Assembly (NCBI GenBank): GCA_036403235.1
Contig: DASWRI010000009.1
Location: 1-48,456 of the forward strand
DNA from: JBGTFE01 sp036403235
GTDB lineage: Bacteria; Acidobacteriota; Blastocatellia; Pyrinomonadales; Pyrinomonadaceae
DNA: 48,456 nt
Direction: 5' to 3'
Part shown: piece after piece, positions 34,823 through 42,105 of the stretch
How positions within the stretch are numbered: position 1 is the stretch's first letter
Layout: each line of letters starts with the position of its first letter
Notes under the pieces: generated by a model
What the model was told of the DNA's origin: nothing
The model's input: the letters and a program-made list of their open reading frames with translations, nothing else
Databases searched by the model: none
Translations under genes and position numbers: made by a program

Positions 34823-36142
34823 ATGACTAGAGAAGAACAAATAAAAGCGATTGAGAAAGATTGGGCGGAAAATCCGCGCTGGGCGGGCGTCGAGCGCGGC
34901 TACGCGGCGGAAGATGTCGTGCGGCTTCGCGGTTCGGTGCAAATCGAGCACACGATTGCGCGCATCGGCGCGGAGCGTCTCTGGAATTTGATGAAGGAAA
35001 CGCCGTATGTCAACGCGCTCGGCGCGCTGACGGGCGGGCAAGCCGTTCAGCAGGTTCAGGCCGGGCTTAAAGCGATTTATTGCAGCGGTTGGCAGGTGGC
35101 GGCGGACGCAAACGTCGCGGGACAGATGTATCCTGATCAGAGTCTCTATCCCGCGAACAGCGTGCCCGAGCTTGTCAAAAAAATTAACAATTCACTTCAG
35201 CGCACAGACCAAATTTATCACGTCGAGGGCAAAAACGGAATCCACTGGTTTGCGCCGATTCTGGCGGACGCCGAAGCCGGTTTCGGCGGAAATCTGAACG
35301 CTTTCGAGCTGATGAAATCGATGATTGAAGCGGGCGCGGCGGGCGTACACTTTGAAGACCAGCTATCATCGGCGAAAAAATGCGGGCATATGGGCGGAAA
35401 GGTTTTGGTGCCGACCTCGGAAGCTGTCCAGAAGCTCGTCGCGGCGCGTCTGGCAGCCGACGTTCTCGGCGTTCCGACCGTCGTAGTGGCGCGAACCGAC
35501 GCCAACGGAGCGAATCTTTTGACCAGCGACGTTGACGAAAACGACAAATCTTTCTGCACGGGCGAAAGAACGATTGAAGGTTTTTACTGCGTTCGGGCAG
35601 GACTCGAACAGGCAATTTCACGCGGTCTGGCGTATGCGCCTTTCGCCGATTTGATTTGGTGCGAGACAAGCGAGCCGAATCTCGAAGAAGCACGAAAATT
35701 TGCCGAAGCGATTCACGCCAAATTTCCCGGTAAAATGCTGGCCTACAACTGCTCGCCCTCTTTTAACTGGAAGAAAAAACTCGATGACGAAACAATTGCG
35801 AAATTTCAAAGCGAGCTTGGCTCGATGGGCTACAAATTTCAATTTATTACTCTGGCTGGTTTCCATTCGCTTAATTTTGCAATGTTTGAACTGGCTCGAA
35901 ACTACAAAGAAAGCCAGATGACCGCTTACGCCAAATTGCAGGAACAGGAATTTGCTTCTGAAATCGAAGGCTACCGCGCGACCAGACATCAAACGTTTGT
36001 CGGCACGGGATATTTCGACGCTTTGACACAGGTTATTGCGGGCGGCGCATCTTCCACGACTGCGCTGGCCGGCTCGACCGAAGAAGAACAGTTTGACGAA
36101 ATTCTTATCGAAAAATCGGCGGAAGCGACGGTTTTAGCGTAG
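34823..36142 (+). CDS. aceA: Isocitrate lyase
   Basis: 439 residues, bacterial-size ICL. It splits isocitrate to glyoxylate and succinate. The catalytic signature KKCGHMGGKVL is present (Cys nucleophile), with metal and substrate residues in DAEAGFGG, HFEDQLSSAKKCGH and ARTDANGANLL. The closing NCSPSFNWKK motif is typical of the family. A strong GAGGAGG ribosome binding site (34812-34818) lies four bases from the ATG region, suggesting high expression. It is the second gene of the aceBA operon and is followed by a strong terminator. Confidence 0.96.
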   Translation: MTREEQIKAIEKDWAENPRWAGVERGYAAEDVVRLRGSVQIEHTIARIGAERLWNLMKETPYVNALGALTGGQAVQQVQAGLKAIYCSGWQVAADANVAGQMYPDQSLYPANSVPELVKKINNSLQRTDQIYHVEGKNGIHWFAPILADAEAGFGGNLNAFELMKSMIEAGAAGVHFEDQLSSAKKCGHMGGKVLVPTSEAVQKLVAARLAADVLGVPTVVVARTDANGANLLTSDVDENDKSFCTGERTIEGFYCVRAGLEQAISRGLAYAPFADLIWCETSEPNLEEARKFAEAIHAKFPGKMLAYNCSPSFNWKKKLDDETIAKFQSELGSMGYKFQFITLAGFHSLNFAMFELARNYKESQMTAYAKLQEQEFASEIEGYRATRHQTFVGTGYFDALTQVIAGGASSTTALAGSTEEEQFDEILIEKSAEATVLA

Positions 36143-36161
36143 CCGTAAAGCAATCCGATGC

Positions 36162-36207
36162 AAAAAACAGATGCGGCAAGTTTATATTCAGACCGCATCT
36201 GTTTTTT
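36162..36207. terminator. Strong bidirectional intrinsic terminator
   Basis: Perfect 15-bp stem AAAAAACAGATGCGG / CCGCATCTGTTTTTT with a 16-base loop, ending in T6 on the plus strand and T6 on the minus strand. It closes the aceBA operon from the left and the amtB operon from the right. Confidence 0.9.
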
Positions 36208-36228
36208 GATTTTCTTTCGTTAACCTAT

Positions 36229-36450
36229 TTAGCCGTTTGCGCAGGTTTCGTAAATTTTCTCTCTAATCTCAATTACGGGCATCGAGCTCGTAGTTTTTAT
36301 CATTTCAATCAGTTCATTTCTTGGAATTTCCTTCATCTCTCCGGCTTTCAAAATAAAGTAAGAATATTTTTGCTCGATGTCGTCGAAAATCGTTTTGTAC
36401 CCGTATTGCACGAAATCTCCCGCTCTTGTATCCAATTCTTCAAAATTCAT
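36229..36450 (-). CDS. Small hypothetical protein following amtB
   Basis: 73 residues from ATG 36450, with AAGGAG about 10 bases upstream; this start lies just after the amtB stop (36467), so the genes are co-transcribed. The sequence begins MNFEELDTRAGDFVQYGYKT and is rich in Glu, Ile and Lys, with alternating charged and hydrophobic residues that predict a compact alpha/beta fold. It has no signal peptide or membrane helix and ends in ETCANG. It is not a PII protein (GlnK, normally about 112 residues with a Tyr-bearing T-loop). Function unknown; position suggests a link to ammonium uptake. Confidence 0.65.
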   Translation of the reverse strand: MNFEELDTRAGDFVQYGYKTIFDDIEQKYSYFILKAGEMKEIPRNELIEMIKTTSSMPVIEIREKIYETCANG

Positions 36451-36466
36451 TATATTTTTTCTCCTT

Positions 36467-37945
36467 TTATTCGCTCGCCTCAAATGCCAGTTCCGGATTT
36501 GAATTTACACTCAAACTGTCAAAAGAAGCGTCTGAAATTTCAATTGTCATATTTTCGTTGATGCCAAACGCATACGCCGTTTCTCCGTGTTGCGAGGCGT
36601 CGAGTCCGATGGCTTCGTGCTCTTCGCTGACGCGCAAGCCGATTGCAAAATCAATAATTTTCAAAAGCACAAACGAACCCGCACCGGCAAATAAAATCGT
36701 CAGCCCGACGGCGACCAGCTGATTCACAATCTGCATCGCATTTCCGTCTATAAAACCGACCGGAAGCGCATTTGAATTGGCGTCCTTAAAAATCGGATTG
36801 ACCAGATTCGTGGCAAAAACGCCGGTTAAAACAGCGCCCAGAATTCCGGCGATTCCGTGAATGCCGAAAACGTCGAGCGTGTCGTCATAACCAAGCAGAT
36901 GTTTCAATTCATTGACCGCGAAATAGCAGACAAAACCGGCACAGAGACCGATAAACAAAGCCGCCGCCGGAGTCACGAAACCGGCCGCCGGCGTAATTCC
37001 GACGAGCCCGGCGACGACTCCCGAAATCGCGCCCAAAACGGTCGGTTTTCCCTTTCTAATCCATTCAATCACAGTCCATGCGAGCATCGCGCTGGCGGCC
37101 GCGAAATGCGTCGTGACAAAGGCGTTTGTTGCCAGAGAGCCCGAAGAAAGCGCGCTGCCGGCGTTAAATCCGAACCAGCCGAACCAGAGCAGGCAAGCGC
37201 CTATCACGCTCAAAACGATGTTATGCGGCGTGTTGTCGGAAGTATCGAGACGCTTTCCGACATACAAAGCGCAAACAAGGGCCGAAACGCCCGACGAAAT
37301 GTGTACGACCGTTCCGCCGGCAAAATCCAAAGCCGGAAAAATTCCGCCGAGAGCGGCATTCAAAAATCCGCCTTTGCCCCAGACCATATGCGCGAGCGGC
37401 AGGTAAATCAGGCTCGTCCAGAGAATTGTGAAAGCCAGCATCGCACTAAACTTTATGCGCTCGGCAAATGCTCCGGTTATCAAAGCGGGCGTGATGATTG
37501 CAAACATCAGTTGATAAATCATAAATGTCTGCTGCGGAATGGTCGGCGCGTAATCGGCGTTCGGCAAAGCCCCGACGTTATGCAGAAAAGCGAAATCCAA
37601 ACTGCCCAAAAATGTCGAGCCTTCCGAAAATGCCAGGCTGTAGCCGAAGATTGCCCATAAAATCGTGACGACTCCGGCCAGAATCAAGCTTTGCAGAATT
37701 GTCGAAATCACATTTTTCTGCCTGACCAAGCCGCTGTAAAACAAAGCCAGGCCGGGAACGGTCATCAGCAAGACAAGCGCCGCACAAATCAGCACCCACG
37801 CGTTGTCGGCATTCGATTGAGCCGTATTAGCCGCTGTTTCGAGTTTTGTGAGCCGCTCGGCAATATTAATTTCCTGAGCAAAAGTAAATTTGGAAAGCGC
37901 CGGTATAAAAAATGTCAACAATATGAGTTTGCGATTCAAAAACAT
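36467..37945 (-). CDS. amtB: Ammonium transporter AmtB with N- and C-terminal extensions
   Basis: 492 residues. A signal peptide (MFLNRKLILLTFFIPALSKFTFA) precedes a 25-residue heptad-like segment, then the eleven-helix Amt core. Core landmarks: WVLICAALVLLMTVPGLALFYSGLVRQKN, FAERIKFSAML, GGTVVHISSG and DVFGIHGIAGILGA (the twin pore histidines), and the cytoplasmic tail motif RVSEEHEAIGLDASQHGETAY. About 35 further residues extend beyond the usual end. AAGGAA lies nine bases upstream. It conducts ammonium into the cell. A sigma-54-like promoter is 60 bases upstream, and a NifA-like activator is divergent. No glnK is present; a small unknown gene follows. Confidence 0.93.
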   Translation of the reverse strand: MFLNRKLILLTFFIPALSKFTFAQEINIAERLTKLETAANTAQSNADNAWVLICAALVLLMTVPGLALFYSGLVRQKNVISTILQSLILAGVVTILWAIFGYSLAFSEGSTFLGSLDFAFLHNVGALPNADYAPTIPQQTFMIYQLMFAIITPALITGAFAERIKFSAMLAFTILWTSLIYLPLAHMVWGKGGFLNAALGGIFPALDFAGGTVVHISSGVSALVCALYVGKRLDTSDNTPHNIVLSVIGACLLWFGWFGFNAGSALSSGSLATNAFVTTHFAAASAMLAWTVIEWIRKGKPTVLGAISGVVAGLVGITPAAGFVTPAAALFIGLCAGFVCYFAVNELKHLLGYDDTLDVFGIHGIAGILGAVLTGVFATNLVNPIFKDANSNALPVGFIDGNAMQIVNQLVAVGLTILFAGAGSFVLLKIIDFAIGLRVSEEHEAIGLDASQHGETAYAFGINENMTIEISDASFDSLSVNSNPELAFEASE

Positions 37946-38006
37946 CCGATTTTTCCTTTTATGAGTTAAATTTTTTAAGAAAACAATTATGTCGCTTTTT
38001 CTATTA

Positions 38007-38020
38007 ACAATTTCCGTGCC
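38007..38020 (-). promoter_or_regulatory. Candidate sigma-54 promoter for amtB
   Basis: Read on the minus strand: AGGCACGGAAATTGTT, i.e. GG at 38020-38019, exactly ten bases, then GT at 38008-38007. The GGCACG block is a perfect -24 element. It lies about 62 bases before the amtB start. Nitrogen-regulated amt operons are classic sigma-54 targets. Confidence 0.65.
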
Positions 38021-38105
38021 TATTTGTTTAAGTCTTTATTATCACAAGCTTTGCGAAATAATCAGTAATAATCTAAAATAATATTTTAGAGGTTTGGTTT
38101 AATTT

Positions 38106-38153
38106 TTCTACATTTTTGTCGTGAAATTAAATTAAAATGACAATCTTGTAGAA
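38106..38153. promoter_or_regulatory. Bipartite dyad, possible activator binding site
   Basis: TTCTACA-ttt-TTGTC (38106-38120) is mirrored by GACAA-tct-TGTAGAA (38139-38153) with an 18-base centre. It lies about 90-145 bases upstream of the amtB -12 element, the usual distance for an enhancer, and just before the activator gene, so it could serve both activation and autoregulation. Confidence 0.45.
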
Positions 38154-38186
38154 TTAAAAGTATCAAAGTTCAATCCTGGTGATGAT

Positions 38187-39713
38187 TTGTTAAAAAAAAC
38201 ACGACAGTTAAAAGTTTTGGTTCAAATAGGCGAGGCACTTGATTCAAAAAATGTTTCGAATGCTGCTTTTTCTCTTTTACTTGAAATATGTCGCGAAGAA
38301 TTTAATCTCTCCCGGAGTTTTATCGTTTTACTCGATGCCGCGGGCGAAAAGACACGCCTGCATGCCACCGAAGGATTCAGCGCCGCCGAGTTTCGTCGTT
38401 TTGAAAATCACATCGAAAAAAGCTTTGTCTGGCAGATTTTTCAAAACAACAAGCCTGTGATTTTGCCGAAGACGCATTTAGAACCTACATTTTTGTCGGA
38501 TTTTGCAGAGAAGCGCAACAAAAACGTAGAAACGAGTTGTATATGCGTTCCGATTGCGCTCGGCGGAAAAGTTCTCGGCGCTTTTGGAGTTGAATTTGTC
38601 TATGACAGCCAGTTTGATTATGAAAATTTGTCGGAGTTTTTATCGGTTGTCGCGACGATGATTTCGCAGGCCGTAAAAGTCGAGCGCGCCATCCAGGGAG
38701 AAAAGGAAAAGCTTCTGGCGGAAAATACGAATTTGCGGCGGGAACTGCGCGAAAAATACGATTTCAGTCATATCGTCGGAAATTCGAGCGCGATGCGCCG
38801 GGTCTATGACCAGGTGACGCAGGTTGCGCGCTCGAATGCGACCGTTCTGCTGCGCGGCGAATCGGGAACCGGTAAGGAATTAATTGCCAATGCGATTCAT
38901 TACAACTCGCTGCGGGCGAAGAAACCGCTGATAAAAATCAGCTGCGCCGCATTGCCCGAAACATTGATTGAAGCCGAGCTTTTCGGTTATGAGAAAGGCG
39001 CGTTTACGGGCGCGCAAGCGAGAAAAAAAGGGCGTTTTGAACTGGCTGAAGGCGGGACGCTTTTTCTTGATGAAATCGGAGATTTATCGACGCAGACGCA
39101 GGTAAAATTGCTCCGTGTTCTGCAGGAACGGGAGTTTGAGCGGCTCGGCGGGACGGAAACCATAAAAGCCAACGTCCGGCTCATCACGGCGACCAATAAA
39201 AATCTGGAAGAAGCCATCAGCGACGGCTCTTTTCGCGAAGATTTATTTTATCGCCTGAACGTTTTTACGATTTTTCTGCCGCCGCTCAGAGAGCGCAAAG
39301 CGGATATTTTGCTGCTCGCGGAAAATTTCGTGGAGAAATACGAACGCGAGCACGGCAAACATATCAAACGCATCTCGACTCCGGCGATTGATATGCTGAC
39401 GAGCTATCATTTTCCGGGAAACGTCCGCGAGCTTGAAAACACCATCGAGCGCGCCGTTCTGGTTTGCGACGGAAATGTAATTCACGGGCATCATCTGCCG
39501 CCGACTCTGCAGACGGCGGAAATTACCGGAACCGTGACTCAAATTTCGCTCGTCCAAACAGTCGAAGCCTTTGAAAAGGATTTGATAACGGATGCTCTGA
39601 AAACGGCGCGCGGAAATTGCTCGAAAGCCGCCAAACTGCTTGACACGACCGAGCGGATTCTGGCTTATAAAATAAAAAAATACGAGATTGCGCCGCGCCG
39701 TTTCAAAAATTAG
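38187..39713 (+). CDS. NifA-like sigma-54 activator (GAF-AAA+-Fis)
   Basis: 508 residues from TTG 38187 (no in-frame ATG nearby; GGTGAT upstream may serve as ribosome binding site). An N-terminal GAF domain (about 18-168) replaces the receiver of NtrC, followed by a coiled linker (about 168-195). The AAA+ domain shows Walker A GESGTGKE (224-231), GAFTGA (271-276), LFLDEIGD and FREDLFYRLNV. A Fis-type DNA-binding helix pair closes the chain (ALKTARGNCSKAAKLLDTTERILAYKI). The layout is that of NifA/NorR-type activators that sense a ligand or redox signal directly. It is divergent from amtB with its sigma-54-like promoter, so nitrogen control is likely. It lies 20 bases before pheA, with which it may be co-transcribed. 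Confidence 0.88.
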   Translation: MLKKTRQLKVLVQIGEALDSKNVSNAAFSLLLEICREEFNLSRSFIVLLDAAGEKTRLHATEGFSAAEFRRFENHIEKSFVWQIFQNNKPVILPKTHLEPTFLSDFAEKRNKNVETSCICVPIALGGKVLGAFGVEFVYDSQFDYENLSEFLSVVATMISQAVKVERAIQGEKEKLLAENTNLRRELREKYDFSHIVGNSSAMRRVYDQVTQVARSNATVLLRGESGTGKELIANAIHYNSLRAKKPLIKISCAALPETLIEAELFGYEKGAFTGAQARKKGRFELAEGGTLFLDEIGDLSTQTQVKLLRVLQEREFERLGGTETIKANVRLITATNKNLEEAISDGSFREDLFYRLNVFTIFLPPLRERKADILLLAENFVEKYEREHGKHIKRISTPAIDMLTSYHFPGNVRELENTIERAVLVCDGNVIHGHHLPPTLQTAEITGTVTQISLVQTVEAFEKDLITDALKTARGNCSKAAKLLDTTERILAYKIKKYEIAPRRFKN

Positions 39714-39733
39714 ACTTTTTAGAGAACTTTTTA

Positions 39734-40897
39734 ATGAGTGAACAAAAAGAAAATCCGAGGGCTGAAATTGACGCCATTGACGATGAATTGCTCAGGCTTT
39801 TGAACAATCGAGCCGCGATTGCTCTCCGGGTCGGCGAAGCAAAGCGGCGTATCGATACGTCGCTTTGCGACCCTAGCCGCGAGCAGGAAGTGCTGACGCG
39901 TTTGTCCGTTCAAAATCAAGGGCCGCTCGACGAGCAAAGCGTTACCAGAATATTTCAGCGCATCATCGACGAATGTCTGCACATTCAGCAGCAGGCGACG
40001 ATAAATGTCGGCCAATCCGAGACGAAAGCGGCAAATTTTAACGCAAACGGGCGCGTCGCTTTTCTCGGCGAGCGCGGAAGTTTTAGCGAGGAAGCGGCCA
40101 AAAAACTTTTTGGCGAAAGCGGCGAAACCGTCCCGCGCGCGACATTTGAAAACCTTTTTACGGCGATTGACGACGGAAGCGCGGATTATATTTTAGCTCC
40201 GCTTGAAAATAGTCTGGTCGGCTCGGTTCACCGCTGTTACGATTTGCTTCTGGAAAGCGGTCTGGCGATTGCGGCGGAAATAATTTTGCCGATTTCGCAT
40301 TTTTTAATCGGCTGTCCGGGCGCGTCTATCGAATCAATCGAAACGGTCGAATCGCACCCGGTCGCGCTGGCGCAGTGCGAGCGTTTTTTTGCCGCTCACC
40401 CGCACATTAAGCGAGTGGCGACGGACGATACGGCGAGCGGCCTACGGCGCGTGATTGAAAACGGAGATTCATCGAGAGCGGCGATTGCCGGAAAGCGCGC
40501 GGCGCATCTCTACGGCGGCGCGATATTGCAGGAGCATCTGGAAGATTACAGCGGAAACTACACGAGATTTGTTTTGCTCGCGCCGAATCCGGACGTTTCA
40601 AAAAGCGTCGGAAATAAAATTTCACTTGTGATTAGATTGGCGCATCGACCGGGCGCGCTTCACGACGCGCTTCGTCCCTTCGTCCGGCGCGGCATCGATT
40701 TACTGAAAATAGAAAGCCGCCCGATTAAGGAACGCCCGTGGCATTACAATTTTTATCTCGACCTTCGGGCTCCGGCCAGCGAAAGCGAGCTGCGCGGCGC
40801 GCTCGACGAAATATACGAGCAGGCCGAAGATGTCCGGTATCTCGGCCGCTATTCCGTTCTCGAAATATCAAACGACAAATATGATTTTAATTCTTAA
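39734..40897 (+). CDS. pheA: Bifunctional chorismate mutase / prephenate dehydratase
   Basis: 387 residues in three parts. Chorismate mutase (about 8-95): IDAIDDELLRLLNNRAAIALRVGEAKRR and REQEVLTRL. Prephenate dehydratase (about 106-290): VAFLGERGSFSEEAA, PLENSLVGSVHRCYDLL, ESHPVALAQCERF, DDTASG and the NYTRFVLL catalytic motif (TRF). C-terminal ACT domain (about 298-380): SLVIRLAHRPGALHDAL and KIESRPIKERPWHYNFYLDL, the phenylalanine-binding ESRP segment. It makes phenylpyruvate for phenylalanine from chorismate and is probably feedback-inhibited by Phe. The stop overlaps the start of the DAHP synthase gene. Confidence 0.95.
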   Translation: MSEQKENPRAEIDAIDDELLRLLNNRAAIALRVGEAKRRIDTSLCDPSREQEVLTRLSVQNQGPLDEQSVTRIFQRIIDECLHIQQQATINVGQSETKAANFNANGRVAFLGERGSFSEEAAKKLFGESGETVPRATFENLFTAIDDGSADYILAPLENSLVGSVHRCYDLLLESGLAIAAEIILPISHFLIGCPGASIESIETVESHPVALAQCERFFAAHPHIKRVATDDTASGLRRVIENGDSSRAAIAGKRAAHLYGGAILQEHLEDYSGNYTRFVLLAPNPDVSKSVGNKISLVIRLAHRPGALHDALRPFVRRGIDLLKIESRPIKERPWHYNFYLDLRAPASESELRGALDEIYEQAEDVRYLGRYSVLEISNDKYDFNS

Positions 40898-41999
40898 ACC
40901 GCATATTAAATCCGATTCAAGGCAATATCAGCAATTGACGGAACATCTCGCGCGTCTGCAAAACATCGAGCTGCGGATTCATCAGGAAAAAGGAATCGAG
41001 CAGACTTTGACCGAAATATATCTAATCGGCCATACGGCGGCGCTTTCGATTGAAGAGATGCGCAGCTTGCCCGGCGTCGACCACGTCGTTCGCGTGTCGG
41101 AAGAATACCGCGTCCTCGGACGACACAAAGACGATAACCGCGTCGCCTTTTTCGATTATCAGGGCGTGCGCTTCGGTCAGGATACGCTGCACGTATTTGC
41201 CGGATTATGCGCGGTCGATTCGCCCGAAAGCGTCGAAAAAATGATGCGGGCTCTGCGCGATAACGGGCAAGTCTGCACGCGGATGGGCGCATACAAGCCG
41301 CGCACCAGTCCGTACTCATTTCAGGGGCACGGCAAAAATTGCCTGCCGTATGTTTTTGAGCTGGCCGGAAAATACGGAATAAAAGTCATCGCGATGGAAA
41401 TTACGCACGAATCGCATCTGGATGAGATTCACGAGGCACTCGATAAAACGGGAAATCCGACCGGAGTGATGGTGCAAATCGGAACTCGCAACACGCAGAA
41501 TTTCGAATTGCTAAAAAGCGTCGGGCGGCAAAAGGACTTTCCGGTTCTCTTAAAACGCGGTTTCGGCATCACGCTCGATGAATCGCTCAACGCGGCTGAA
41601 TATCTGGCCAGCGAAGGCAATCGCAAGGTCATTTTCGGTTTGCGCGGAATGAAAACAAACATCGGCGACCCGCATCGGAATTTTGTCGATTTCGCACACG
41701 TGCCGGTAGTTAAAAGGCTGACGCGGATGCCTGTCTGCATCGACCCGTCACACTCGGTCGGTTTACGCAGCAGAGGCTCGGAGGGAATTCTCGACGTCAT
41801 GCACGTCACCGCGCAGGGCGTCATTGCCGGCGCGAATATGATTCTCGTCGATTTCCACCCGGAGCCGACAAAAGCGCTCGTCGACGGGCCTCAGGCGCTT
41901 CTGCTCGAAGAGCTTCCGCAGTTTCTGGAAGACGTAGAAATCGTCCGGGCGGCTTACGAGCAGCGGCTTTTACGATTTCAGAATAGTTTGTCCGGTTAG
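40881..41999 (+). CDS. aroF: DAHP synthase, type I-beta with N-terminal regulatory domain
   Basis: 372 residues from ATG 40881, overlapping pheA by 17 bases (translational coupling). It condenses phosphoenolpyruvate with erythrose-4-phosphate, the first step of the shikimate pathway. The first about 80 residues form a ferredoxin-like domain, as in Thermotoga-type DAHPS, the known site of Tyr/Phe feedback. The barrel has the signature KPRTSPYSFQGHG, then VMVQIGTRNTQNFELL, VLLKRGFGITLDESLNAAEYL, the metal site CIDPSHSVG and the closing VDFHPEPTKALVDGPQAL. The symbol aroF is used in the sense of this subfamily. Co-expression with pheA commits carbon to phenylalanine. Confidence 0.93.
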   Translation: MILILKPHIKSDSRQYQQLTEHLARLQNIELRIHQEKGIEQTLTEIYLIGHTAALSIEEMRSLPGVDHVVRVSEEYRVLGRHKDDNRVAFFDYQGVRFGQDTLHVFAGLCAVDSPESVEKMMRALRDNGQVCTRMGAYKPRTSPYSFQGHGKNCLPYVFELAGKYGIKVIAMEITHESHLDEIHEALDKTGNPTGVMVQIGTRNTQNFELLKSVGRQKDFPVLLKRGFGITLDESLNAAEYLASEGNRKVIFGLRGMKTNIGDPHRNFVDFAHVPVVKRLTRMPVCIDPSHSVGLRSRGSEGILDVMHVTAQGVIAGANMILVDFHPEPTKALVDGPQALLLEELPQFLEDVEIVRAAYEQRLLRFQNSLSG

Positions 42000-42072
42000 G
42001 TTGTTACAAATTAATCAGCCGCCATCGTTCACGTTCCGATTACGGAATAAATTGCTGACTGTAAACTAAAAT

Positions 42073-42105
42073 AAGGTTGAAGAATTTGTTTAATTCTTCA
42101 ACCTT
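42073..42105. terminator. Intrinsic terminator overlapping the M1 gene end
   Basis: Perfect 14-bp stem AAGGTTGAAGAATT / AATTCTTCAACCTT with loop TGTTT. It follows the pheA-aroF operon and overlaps the last codons of the convergent peptidase gene. The downstream T-run is short, so efficiency may be partial. Confidence 0.65.
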
